DNA of 64,000 nucleotides from DYMC01 sp035406705 (GTDB taxonomy: Bacteria; Verrucomicrobiota; Lentisphaeria; Victivallales; GWF2-50-93), in assembly GCA_964426675.1 (NCBI GenBank), contig CAYRRM010000003.1, positions 96,806 to 160,805 on the forward strand, read 5' to 3'. The translations under genes were made by a program, and so were the position numbers. Below, in pieces: positions 35,894-44,618 of the stretch (within the stretch, counting starts at the first letter, position 1; each line of letters begins with the position of its first letter). Below the pieces are notes generated by a model that was not told the origin of the DNA, ran no database searches, and saw only the letters and a list, made by a program, of their open reading frames with translations.

Positions 35894-37570
35894 TCATTCT
35901 CCTATTTTTGATTTCTGATATAAATTCAATATATTTATTTGTCTTTTTATATCTGCTCTTATATCTTCTACCATTTTACCAACTAATATAAGTTCTGAGT
36001 TGATAATTTGTTTTAATTCTGCAGGGGAAACAATATTAAGATTTATGGCTTTTGATTTTCCTGTTTGTTCTTTTGTTTTGAATGGAGAATTATCTCTTGC
36101 TTCAAATTGTAAATTTAGAATTGAACCTATTTCAGGTTTTATTTCAGAAAGATTGAAGGTTCCTGTCAGGGAGAGAGAGTTACTGTTTTCAGGTTTTACA
36201 ATTGGTATAACACCTTGTTTTATTACTTTTTGTTCCCCGCCTTCTCCTGGCAAGATTATCTTATAAAGCATATTAACCTCCCTGATCCCAAAGTCATCCG
36301 TTGCAGAAAAAGACCATTTCATTTTACTTATATTGGAATAATAGCCCCCGTCTTTGGGTTTTTCAACATTTATAATTGGTAATTTATCATTAAGTATTAC
36401 TATTTCATAAAAAATTCTTTCACTATTTTGAATATTATCAGTATCAGTGAGTTTTATAGAGTAATAGCAATTTTCTTTTGCTGTAATAACCGGCAATTCA
36501 AACATATTTGGAGTTTTTTTCTCCATAACATATTCTTTCAAATTCCCATTTAATTCCTTTAATTCGAGAATACACTGTTTTAATTCTCTGTCAGATTCTA
36601 TGAAAAATGCTATGGATGATTTTTCTATAACTTCAATATCGCGTAAATTAGATTCAGAAGGTGGTATTTTTGTATATTCAGGAGGAGTTATATGTATTTT
36701 TGCATTCTTTATAAGTGGAGGGGGGATTACCATAACTCTTTTCCAATCTGATACAGCGTCCCCAACTATAATTCTAAAATCAAAACTTTTCATAGGCGAC
36801 TTGACATAGAAATTAAAAATGCCCTTTTCTTCTGTAATTAATGGAATTTTAAAAGAATCTTCCCCTTCGAAGGCGATTTGTGCCTTACCTGAAACTGGTA
36901 TTAAACCTTCAACTTTTATTTTTACTTCTGCATCTTTATTTTGCTCTACCTTCTTTTGATAATCAATATAAACTATTTTTGTTTTGGTCGGATACTTTAT
37001 CTGAAATCCCAATGCCCTCATAGCAAACACGCCAAGTTCTTCTCTAAAAAATATAAAAAATACGAGATATGTCACTAATGCTAAAACTGTCGTATATATT
37101 GCCATTTTTTGGATCTTTACATCATGCAAGACCAATTTTGAGGGCGAATATTCAGGAGAATGAGCTTTTTCAATCGTTTTATATTTGAAGATTTGCAGGC
37201 CCGGAATAGATGGATTTAGGGCAAACTCTACAGCAGAAATAAGTGTTGAATTGAATGGATTCCCAGGCAGAACTGTTGATATATTTTCAAATTCTTTTGC
37301 TAGAAGAATTAAATCACTGTTTTTCTGTAGCAAGGAACGTTTTTTCCATGGAATATAAAATAACGTTCCTGATACTATAGAAATACTTAAAATTATTCTT
37401 ATTAATGCAGGGAAAAAAGTGAGATAATCAAAAATAAAAAAGATAGCATAAAGTAAGAGTATAAATGAAACTGATAATAAGCTAATAAAAAGTCTGTTTA
37501 ATTGGACTTTCTTTCTACCTGCTGCAAGCAATTCTTTTGATAATTTGTCTATCTTCATAATTTTAGTCAA
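35894..37570 (-). CDS. membrane protein with large periplasmic beta domain (DUF4175-like)
   Basis: 558 residues. Two close helices near 27-44 and 50-69 and a third near 155-175 precede about 370 residues outside the membrane. That part is beta-rich with Ig-like repeats (for example I-T-P-P-E-Y-T near 293 and K-P-K-D-G-G-Y-Y near 395). The layout and place in the operon match DUF4175-type proteins of PVC bacteria, a name I give by resemblance only. The start overlaps the VWA gene at 37563 by 8 nt. No enzymatic residues seen. Confidence 0.6.
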   Translation of the reverse strand: MTKIMKIDKLSKELLAAGRKKVQLNRLFISLLSVSFILLLYAIFFIFDYLTFFPALIRIILSISIVSGTLFYIPWKKRSLLQKNSDLILLAKEFENISTVLPGNPFNSTLISAVEFALNPSIPGLQIFKYKTIEKAHSPEYSPSKLVLHDVKIQKMAIYTTVLALVTYLVFFIFFREELGVFAMRALGFQIKYPTKTKIVYIDYQKKVEQNKDAEVKIKVEGLIPVSGKAQIAFEGEDSFKIPLITEEKGIFNFYVKSPMKSFDFRIIVGDAVSDWKRVMVIPPPLIKNAKIHITPPEYTKIPPSESNLRDIEVIEKSSIAFFIESDRELKQCILELKELNGNLKEYVMEKKTPNMFELPVITAKENCYYSIKLTDTDNIQNSERIFYEIVILNDKLPIINVEKPKDGGYYSNISKMKWSFSATDDFGIREVNMLYKIILPGEGGEQKVIKQGVIPIVKPENSNSLSLTGTFNLSEIKPEIGSILNLQFEARDNSPFKTKEQTGKSKAINLNIVSPAELKQIINSELILVGKMVEDIRADIKRQINILNLYQKSKIGE

Positions 37571-39848
37571 GATATCTAAATTTTCTAATTAACCACTCTA
37601 CTGATAAAATAATGAGAACAAGCAATAAAAGTATAAACGAATCCCAAATTTCAACCTTTGCTTGAATTAAGACTTTAGGTCTGTTTTTCACTATATCTTT
37701 TATTAATTTTTCATAGGATGTAAAGTCATAAAATTTTCCCCCACTTTTAGTACAAAGTTTTTCAAGGAGGGCTTTGTTCATTCCAGAATCAGTAAATTCT
37801 TTTTGTCTTTTCGACACAACTATTTCAATAGGAGGTGCAGAAAATTTTTCTTCCATTTCAATTTTTAAAATTCCAGGAATTTCTGGCATAAAAAATCCTC
37901 TATACACGCCACTTCTTCCTTGAACAGGACTAAGTTTTACAGTTTTCTTGAGACCTGCTTCAGTAACATAAGCTTCTGCAGAATCACCTGTAAAAACTGA
38001 AAAATCTGGATTTGACAATCGCGCTCTTATACTGATTCTTTCACCGACATAGCAGTTTTCAGATCCAGCAAATATTGCGGAACGCGCACTTTCTTCAAGG
38101 AGATGTGGTAACCCTGCAAATTGTATGAGTTTTGCCCAATAATCTCTAAAAAATCTATCCCCAAACTCTTTTCTCCAACGCCACGTCGAGTCAAATGTGT
38201 GCAAAAATACCATTCCTTTTCCATAAGAGTGAAATACTATTCCTGGAAAACTTCGATTTGTAGATTTCTGTATAAGATTTACAAGATTAATTGCTGATGG
38301 TTTCAAGCGGTTTGCCTCATAAATCCAGTTTAAGTAAGGTAATTCTATCCACATTTTCGAATTTTCCTCTTTGTCGGGACTAAACGCAACAAGGGGATGA
38401 TTTTGTCCATCATCGGTTAATTCAAACCCAAATGATTCTTTAGAAATATTAAAAAGTTCGTCTTGATAAGCTCTTGGAGGTATTTCTGAAATTCCTATTG
38501 GCAGAAGTTGTTCTAATACGCTATTTTTTAATGAATAAGGCAGATAGTAAGGATCACAAAGTACCACAAGTGAACCTCCCTTTTCTTCAACAAATTTACT
38601 CACAGAATCTAAAAATAAGTTATACTCAGATGACAAATTTATTCTGGACATTATTATAATATCAAAAGAATTATTAATTTCATCTGTATTTATAGGTAAT
38701 TTTTGAAGGTAAACATTATGAGGAGAGTTAGCTCTAAAAATCCTCTTATCTACGTCCTGTAAGAAGACTTTGAAATCTACTCTTTTATCTCTTTCAAACG
38801 CACCTATTAGGTATCTCATTTCCCATGATGGTGTTCCAAAAAATAAAAGGACTCTTATACGTTCATCTATTACACGAACATTTTTTATATAAACATTGTT
38901 TTGGTCTGTGACCTCATCGGAAAATGGTTTTATACTTGCTTTTAACTGCAAAAGACCTTTTTGTTTGGGAATATATTCCAGAGGAAGATAATTTTCTCCA
39001 TCTTTTTCAACAGTGTGTACTCCTGAATAAACCTTGTCTTCTCCAAGGGATATATCTAATTCAAAATTTTTTCCTGTATACCCACTTTGTTTATAGTTGA
39101 CAAATAACTTTGCCTTTTCATCTATAAAAACAATATCTTCTCCTATTAGATACTGTATAGAAATATCCTTTGATTTTTCTTTTCCTATTCCCACAACATA
39201 TAGAGGAATTGAATTTCCACATAGACTGTCTAGAATCGTTTCTGGAACTTCAGAAGTATTATGAGCTCCATCACTGATTAAAATTAACCCCGGACAATAA
39301 TCGCCTAATACTTGATCAATTCCCTTGTTTATCATTTGATTGATGGAAGTATAATCTGCATCTCCGGGATTCATCTTTTCCCCGGAGATTGGTTCAAATT
39401 TTGCTCCAGCACGAAAATATTCAGGCTTAATAAACTTTTCCATGCTTTTTGATGATTTTTTTATTTCTTCTAAAACAAGATCCGCACATGAAATACGTTT
39501 TTTCCCGTTCATATCATTAATATTCATACTTTCTGAAGCATCAACTATGACGGGAATTTTACCGGGAGGACATCCTCTTCCTTCAATTTCCATAATAGGG
39601 CGAATAAGCATAATAAATATTATTATGTATGCGATAGAACGAAGCAGTGCAAGAATAATGCGGTTTGGGAGAGAAACAGACTTATCTCGCAAATACATTT
39701 TAAAAGATAATAGGAATATACCAATTACTACAAACAAAATCAGCCAAGATGGTAAGAGACTTTCAATCCTGATTGATGAAAAATCAGTAATATATTTTGC
39801 TGTACTATTGGTAGTTAATCTTGTAAGCAATTTATATACTGTATTCAT
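37563..39848 (-). CDS. membrane VWA/glutamine-amidotransferase-like protein
   Basis: 761 residues. Helices near 32-52 and 62-85 precede a von Willebrand A domain with a complete MIDAS D-A-S-E-S near 108 and L-I-S-D-G-A-H-N near 203. The middle part (340-600) has a Rossmann-like region typical of the glutamine-amidotransferase-like fold of this family (L-L-F-F-G-T-P-S-W-E near 337). One helix near 735-755 ends the chain. VWA proteins with MIDAS bind metal and are the usual clients of MoxR. It starts 7 nt after the BatA-like gene. Confidence 0.75.
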   Translation of the reverse strand: MNTVYKLLTRLTTNSTAKYITDFSSIRIESLLPSWLILFVVIGIFLLSFKMYLRDKSVSLPNRIILALLRSIAYIIIFIMLIRPIMEIEGRGCPPGKIPVIVDASESMNINDMNGKKRISCADLVLEEIKKSSKSMEKFIKPEYFRAGAKFEPISGEKMNPGDADYTSINQMINKGIDQVLGDYCPGLILISDGAHNTSEVPETILDSLCGNSIPLYVVGIGKEKSKDISIQYLIGEDIVFIDEKAKLFVNYKQSGYTGKNFELDISLGEDKVYSGVHTVEKDGENYLPLEYIPKQKGLLQLKASIKPFSDEVTDQNNVYIKNVRVIDERIRVLLFFGTPSWEMRYLIGAFERDKRVDFKVFLQDVDKRIFRANSPHNVYLQKLPINTDEINNSFDIIIMSRINLSSEYNLFLDSVSKFVEEKGGSLVVLCDPYYLPYSLKNSVLEQLLPIGISEIPPRAYQDELFNISKESFGFELTDDGQNHPLVAFSPDKEENSKMWIELPYLNWIYEANRLKPSAINLVNLIQKSTNRSFPGIVFHSYGKGMVFLHTFDSTWRWRKEFGDRFFRDYWAKLIQFAGLPHLLEESARSAIFAGSENCYVGERISIRARLSNPDFSVFTGDSAEAYVTEAGLKKTVKLSPVQGRSGVYRGFFMPEIPGILKIEMEEKFSAPPIEIVVSKRQKEFTDSGMNKALLEKLCTKSGGKFYDFTSYEKLIKDIVKNRPKVLIQAKVEIWDSFILLLLVLIILSVEWLIRKFRYLD

Positions 39849-39855
39849 CTTTCCT

Positions 39856-41874
39856 TTATCCTCGTTTCCTTATAAAATGAACATAAAAATCAAAGCACAT
39901 AATACTTAGCAATAAAAATATTACGATTTTATTAATTTCGGTTCCTGCATTAACAACAGCCATTTTATCCTGATTTACTAAAAAAGATATTCCACTCTCA
40001 CTTAATTCCTTTGTAATGCCATCACTTACTGTTTCTATCGCTGAATCATCCCGTGAAGGATTATAAGCAAAAGAATAAACTTTTGAATTATCAGCAATAA
40101 CTTTGTAAAATCCACTATCAAGACGTGGTTTCATTAGAAGAAAAATGCCTGAACTATCTTTCTTTGCTTCAATTTTTTCTTCATTATTATCACTATCAAT
40201 GATTTTCCAATCAGAATCAATAAATATATCTTCCTCTACCGGGAGTTTCATCGACTCAAGACCTGTAAAAGCAAAAAATATTCTTTTTCTTAATGATTCT
40301 GAAAAAAGTCGCATTGTAAATTGTACAAAATTAGGGTTAAAAAACATATCCGTATAAGATTTGTAAGGCATAAAACCAGCCAAAATCACATTACTTTTGC
40401 CTATCTTCTTATAAAACATTAAAGCATCATCTACTTCATTTATAAAAAGCCTACCTCCATTTGAAACATCTCTTATATTTTTAAAACAAGCATATCGGAA
40501 AAAATTAATTGTTGTTGGATCTAATTTCTCTGTACTCATAAAATCGAAATATGTTCCAGAAAGTCTTTTTACATCTAAACTATTCATTTTTTTTATTTCT
40601 GCGGTCATTTCAATATTGAAAGCAGAAAAATAATTTTCCTCAGACAAATCACTAAAACAAATTAAAGATTTTTTTTCTTTCATAAATTCAAGTAAAGCAT
40701 CATAGAAATTATCATTCTTGTTAATAGGTATTCCAAAGATAAAAATCATGTCATAAGTATTTAAATTTTCTACTAATAGGTCTAATTTTTTTACTGTCCT
40801 ATAATTAAGATAGTTTTCTCCACAAATAGCTTTTAAAGCAGATTTTAAGAAGATGTCAGGAGGAAATTCTTCATCTTTATAATCTCTAATTATTGATAAT
40901 ACATTTACTTTTTGCCCCGGCGAAAAGACAAATTTATAATTGTTATCTATACTCAATAAATCAGGTGGTAATGAAATTTCACATTTATATTCATCTGATC
41001 CGGAAAAAAAAGCTGTCATGTTTATTTTAACCTTTTCATACGGGGGAATATTCATTACTGCTACATCTTTCTTTTCTCCATTTACAGATAGGAGAGCCTG
41101 TATTGATTCTGCAGGTTGAGATGAATAATTCTTTATCTCTACTTCAACCGTATTTTCCCTTTCTGGGAAAAAACCTTCCTTCACTGGTTTTACTGATTCA
41201 ATAGCAAGATTTAATAAAGACTTTCTTCTATCAACGGGAACAAAAACGATATTTTTCCCTTTTAAAAAAGAAGTGTATTCTGAAAGATATCTATTATCTG
41301 AATAAAATTGCTTTTGAAAATCTCCTATGAAGTAAATAGTCTTTATGGAATTTAATGACTGTTCTGATTGGATAGCTGCAAACAATTTTTCTGGGCCAGC
41401 TGACTTTGGAGAAACTTTAATACTACGTATTATAGTTTCTGATATAGTGGAGCTATCTTGAAGTTTTATAAGTGGTATTAAGGTATCATTAAAGACATAT
41501 AAAGCAATCTTAGCAGATTCTGATCTAATTATTTCAAGTGCCTTATTCTTTGCAGCGTCAAGCCTGGTCCCGTCCTGAAAAATAGTCTGCATACTTGGGC
41601 TATTGTCTATAATTATAGCTTTTTCAGATGAAGTTCTTTTAATAGTAGGCCTTGAAATAAAAATAACAATTATAAGAACTAATAGCAATTTAGCAATTAA
41701 TTTTAAGATTTCATCTATTTTTATTTTCTTTCTCTTTACTACTTTTGCCTTTTTCATCCATTCAAAAGCCGCCCAATTTAATACAATTTTTCGTCTATTT
41801 ACGAAAAATTGTATCAATATAGGGACTGCCAAAAAAGAAAGTGCTGTAAGTGCTAATGTATTTACAAAAGACAT
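39856..41874 (-). CDS. BatA-type N-terminal domain plus VWA protein
   Basis: 672 residues. The first 80 match the aerotolerance-regulator N-terminus: a helix, then the basic R-K-I-V-L-N-W-A-A-F-E-W segment, then a second helix. The VWA domain starts near 85 with I-I-I-D-N-S-P-S-M (MIDAS D-x-S-x-S). A beta-rich middle, an amidotransferase-like segment near 335-520, and a C-terminal helix near 650 follow. BatA/B proteins are inner-membrane; the family's aerotolerance role comes from Bacteroides. It lies 5 nt after DUF58. Confidence 0.78.
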   Translation of the reverse strand: MSFVNTLALTALSFLAVPILIQFFVNRRKIVLNWAAFEWMKKAKVVKRKKIKIDEILKLIAKLLLVLIIVIFISRPTIKRTSSEKAIIIDNSPSMQTIFQDGTRLDAAKNKALEIIRSESAKIALYVFNDTLIPLIKLQDSSTISETIIRSIKVSPKSAGPEKLFAAIQSEQSLNSIKTIYFIGDFQKQFYSDNRYLSEYTSFLKGKNIVFVPVDRRKSLLNLAIESVKPVKEGFFPERENTVEVEIKNYSSQPAESIQALLSVNGEKKDVAVMNIPPYEKVKINMTAFFSGSDEYKCEISLPPDLLSIDNNYKFVFSPGQKVNVLSIIRDYKDEEFPPDIFLKSALKAICGENYLNYRTVKKLDLLVENLNTYDMIFIFGIPINKNDNFYDALLEFMKEKKSLICFSDLSEENYFSAFNIEMTAEIKKMNSLDVKRLSGTYFDFMSTEKLDPTTINFFRYACFKNIRDVSNGGRLFINEVDDALMFYKKIGKSNVILAGFMPYKSYTDMFFNPNFVQFTMRLFSESLRKRIFFAFTGLESMKLPVEEDIFIDSDWKIIDSDNNEEKIEAKKDSSGIFLLMKPRLDSGFYKVIADNSKVYSFAYNPSRDDSAIETVSDGITKELSESGISFLVNQDKMAVVNAGTEINKIVIFLLLSIMCFDFYVHFIRKRG

Positions 41875-41879
41875 AATTA

Positions 41880-42788
41880 TTATTTCCTGAAAGAACGTCC
41901 TGAAAGATACTCTGCTAAATGATAACCAAATGATTTTGACATATCACATAAAATATAATCAGTACCATATGCAAGAGCTTTTTGCCTAAATTCGTTAAGG
42001 TAACTTTTAAAGAGTCGTTCATATTCAGTACGAATATCTATTCCTGTTACCTCTAATCTCTCGGTACCTTCTAACTCGATTAATTCAACTCTTCCTGGAA
42101 GATCAAAATTCATTTCGAGAGGATCTATAACATGCAATAAAACTATCTCGTGCTTATCATCTAAAAGCCTTTTGATTCCATCAAAAGTTTCATCAATATC
42201 TGCAAAAAAGTCACTTATGAGGAAAATAACTCTACGGCGGCCAATCTGTTCGGCAATTAAGGAAAGAACTTTTCCGATACTTGTTTTTTCTTTGGGAACA
42301 ATATTTGAAAACAAATCAGAAATTTTATACACAATCTCTTCACTGTTACTTAGGCGAAGAGAATCCTTGATTTCTCTATCAAAGAAAAAAGTTCCTATAC
42401 TGTCTGATTGTTCAATGATTACCTGGCTTAAGGCTGTAGCAATAAATGCTGCATAATCTATTTTCCTACCACTTTTATATTCAAACAACATACTTTCGCT
42501 AATGTCTATCACAATATGGGATAACATATTAGTTTCCTGAGCATATTGTTTTAGGAGATATTTTCCTGTTTTATAGTAAGCTTTCCAGTCTATATGTTTT
42601 ATATCATCTCCCTGAACATACGCTCTGTGTCCGGCAAACTCTACTGCAAAACCATGAAAAGGAGATCTATGATCACCTACAAGATTACCTTCTACCATCC
42701 CACTTGGCTTAAATCCAATGTGCACAAGGCGATTGACTGTCTGTGCATCAAAATATTTCATCCACTTTTTTGGTGTCGTGTCTGACAT
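41880..42788 (-). CDS. DUF58 domain protein, first gene of the MoxR operon
   Basis: 302 residues. The DUF58 core motif D-I-K-H-I-D-W-K-A-Y near 61 (usual R-x-I-D-W-x-x-x-A) is followed by a VWA-like fold with I-V-I-D-I-S-E-S-M near 92, which keeps the MIDAS serines, and L-I-S-D-F near 180. No membrane segment, so the protein is cytoplasmic. DUF58 proteins partner with MoxR ATPases. The start (ATG at 42788) has AAGGG 6 nt upstream, and the 423-bp upstream gap supplies the promoter of the operon. Confidence 0.85.
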   Translation of the reverse strand: MSDTTPKKWMKYFDAQTVNRLVHIGFKPSGMVEGNLVGDHRSPFHGFAVEFAGHRAYVQGDDIKHIDWKAYYKTGKYLLKQYAQETNMLSHIVIDISESMLFEYKSGRKIDYAAFIATALSQVIIEQSDSIGTFFFDREIKDSLRLSNSEEIVYKISDLFSNIVPKEKTSIGKVLSLIAEQIGRRRVIFLISDFFADIDETFDGIKRLLDDKHEIVLLHVIDPLEMNFDLPGRVELIELEGTERLEVTGIDIRTEYERLFKSYLNEFRQKALAYGTDYILCDMSKSFGYHLAEYLSGRSFRK

Positions 42789-42993
42789 TTTGACCCTTGC
42801 TTTCAGATTAATAACATATATTTACTTTTGAAAAATAAAAATTTTTTATACAAATTTTTAATAAAACTTATTTTCCTATATTTTTTTATGTGCAGTCCTG
42901 CGCAACATATAGACTAAGATGAAGAAATGTGTGCAACATGATTTTGTAAACATATTCACTTTTATATAAATATGTAAAAATAGTATAGTTTAA

Positions 42994-43107
42994 TCCTAAA
43001 AAAACAATTGAAAATCGTTTTCATTTTTATGTATATGAAAATAAGGTTGTTATAGATTATACTTCGTCTCGCAATCTGGTATCTACGGCAAATGCGGCCA
43101 ACTGCTT
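42994..43107 (-). repeat. dispersed intergenic repeat, copy B
   Basis: Second copy of the element at 19815-19919. It is about 105 nt downstream of the ask stop. Its minus-strand reading gives K-Q-L-A-A-F-A-V-D where copy A gives K-Q-L-G-A-F-A-V-D; the two then diverge. The interior is unlike copy A. Confidence 0.6.
42996..43023 (-). terminator. intrinsic terminator inside repeat copy B
   Basis: On the minus strand TGAAAA-CGA-TTTTCA is followed by ATTG and seven Ts. It probably ends the hom-ask transcript. Confidence 0.6.
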
Positions 43108-43211
43108 AACTTAATTTAGTTTAATAAGTTTGATTGAATTTCAAAAGGTGTTAGGTAAAAAATGATAAAGAATAATAACTCATGTTCATGTTTATCTACT
43201 GTTAAATAAAA

Positions 43212-44615
43212 TTATTCCTTTTCAACTAACTCTGCATGCAAAGCTATTTGAGCTCGTTCAAAATCTTCCCTTGAAATTATAAACTGCATATTTACTTGTC
43301 TCATACATTGATCCAATGCAAGTATATTCACACCTGCTTGTGCTAGTGCTTTAGCTGCTCTTGAAAGAAAACCTGGTATTTTCATATTGCTTCCGATTAC
43401 AGATACTATTGCCACTTTTGAAACCTCTACTGAAACTGATTCAAAACCTTTTTTTATTCCTTCTATGCATTTTTCAAGTCCAGGAGACTTTTCTGGAATA
43501 TAGTGAGTTATTGTGTTTGCATTTGTGTTTTTTGCAATGTAGCTTATATTTGCTTCTGCAAAATATTTAAGAAGAGAATAATCATAACCACTTTGTCCAA
43601 CCATATCTGAATCAAATACTTCTACCGCAAGAATATCTTTCCTTCCGCAAATCATTTCTACTCTTGGTGCAGGAGACACATAATCCCTACTGATTAAAGT
43701 ACCCTGATCAGCAGGATCAAATGTATTTTTTACTCTTATTGGTATGTTTGCTGCCTCCATTTTTTTAGAAGCTTTTGAATGTATAGCTTCCATTCCAAGA
43801 TCAGCGAGTTGATCTGCTATGTCAAAATTTGTAGCTCCGATTGTTCTAACTTTATCCACTCCTATTAATTTAGGATCCCCGGTACTCAAGTGAAATTCTT
43901 TATGTATCACACCTTCTTTAGCTCCTGTGATCACGGCAATTTTACTAAATGTAATATCACTATAACCTCTATCAAAAGTTTTCATAATTCCTTCCAGGCA
44001 TTTGACATATCCTGTTGCTATTGGTAAACAATTCGAATAATCAATATTTTTAAAAGCAGTTCTAATTTCTTCATCGAAACTTTTTACTTCTTCTTCTTTC
44101 CAGCCTGTTAGATCAACAAATATCGCATTTATCCCTCTCTTTTGAAGTATAAGAACTGAATTATAAGCACTATGAGCTTCACCAACAGCGCTGAGAAGTT
44201 CACGTGTTGCTGGTAAATAATCCACAGGTCTAAGATGCCCAAAAGAACGCAGTTTCATAAGGTCCTTGAGGCAACTTCTTATACCTTCTATTCTTTCATT
44301 TACGAATTCATTTGCTTTTTCAAGGTCAAGACCTAAATCGGCAAACCCTGTATTTATTTGAATCATTTTACTCTTTACTTCATCAAGTGCTGAAATCCAG
44401 CTTTTATCACCTGCTGCGAATTTCGCAAAAACACCAGGTTCTCCTGTTTTTTTATGTTCAAGAAGTAAATCTGTTATTCCTCCATATGCTGATACTACGA
44501 ATATTCTATTGTATAATTCTTTTCCAGTTTTTTTCCCAATAATGATATTTTTCATCACGTCTCCGAATTGAGACATAGATGTACCACCAATTTTTTCAAC
44601 AGTATGTTTTCCCAT
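43212..44615 (-). CDS. ask: aspartate kinase, Ask_Ect-like type
   Basis: 467 residues. Makes L-aspartyl phosphate, the entry to Lys, Met, Thr and ectoine. The N-terminus, V-E-K-I-G-G-T-S-M, replaces the common K-F/Y-G-G-T-S; this form, with F-V-V-S-A-Y-G-G near 41 and L-L-E-H-K-K-T-G-E-P-G-V near 51, is what I remember of the ectoine-linked Ask_Ect kinases. Two ACT regulatory modules follow (near 330-400 and 400-465). It starts 3 nt after hom, so it serves the threonine/methionine branch here; no ectABC is in the window. An exact palindrome encodes A-K-F-A near residue 66. Confidence 0.85.
   Translation of the reverse strand: MGKHTVEKIGGTSMSQFGDVMKNIIIGKKTGKELYNRIFVVSAYGGITDLLLEHKKTGEPGVFAKFAAGDKSWISALDEVKSKMIQINTGFADLGLDLEKANEFVNERIEGIRSCLKDLMKLRSFGHLRPVDYLPATRELLSAVGEAHSAYNSVLILQKRGINAIFVDLTGWKEEEVKSFDEEIRTAFKNIDYSNCLPIATGYVKCLEGIMKTFDRGYSDITFSKIAVITGAKEGVIHKEFHLSTGDPKLIGVDKVRTIGATNFDIADQLADLGMEAIHSKASKKMEAANIPIRVKNTFDPADQGTLISRDYVSPAPRVEMICGRKDILAVEVFDSDMVGQSGYDYSLLKYFAEANISYIAKNTNANTITHYIPEKSPGLEKCIEGIKKGFESVSVEVSKVAIVSVIGSNMKIPGFLSRAAKALAQAGVNILALDQCMRQVNMQFIISREDFERAQIALHAELVEKE
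44415..44427. repeat. 13-bp palindrome TGCGAATTTCGCA
   Basis: Exact copy, spacer ATT; encodes A-K-F-A in ask. Confidence 0.8.
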
Positions 44616-44618
44616 TTT

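Larger units (their letters stand above)
42789..43211. other. intergenic region with promoter of the DUF58 operon and repeat copy B
   Basis: 423 bp without a gene. It holds the DUF58 operon promoter region on the right-to-left strand (very AT-rich, 42790-42890), a segment with two GCAACAT heptamers near 42904 and 42935, the dispersed repeat copy B, and the AT-rich stretch after ask. No tRNA or riboswitch pattern was recognised. Confidence 0.6.
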
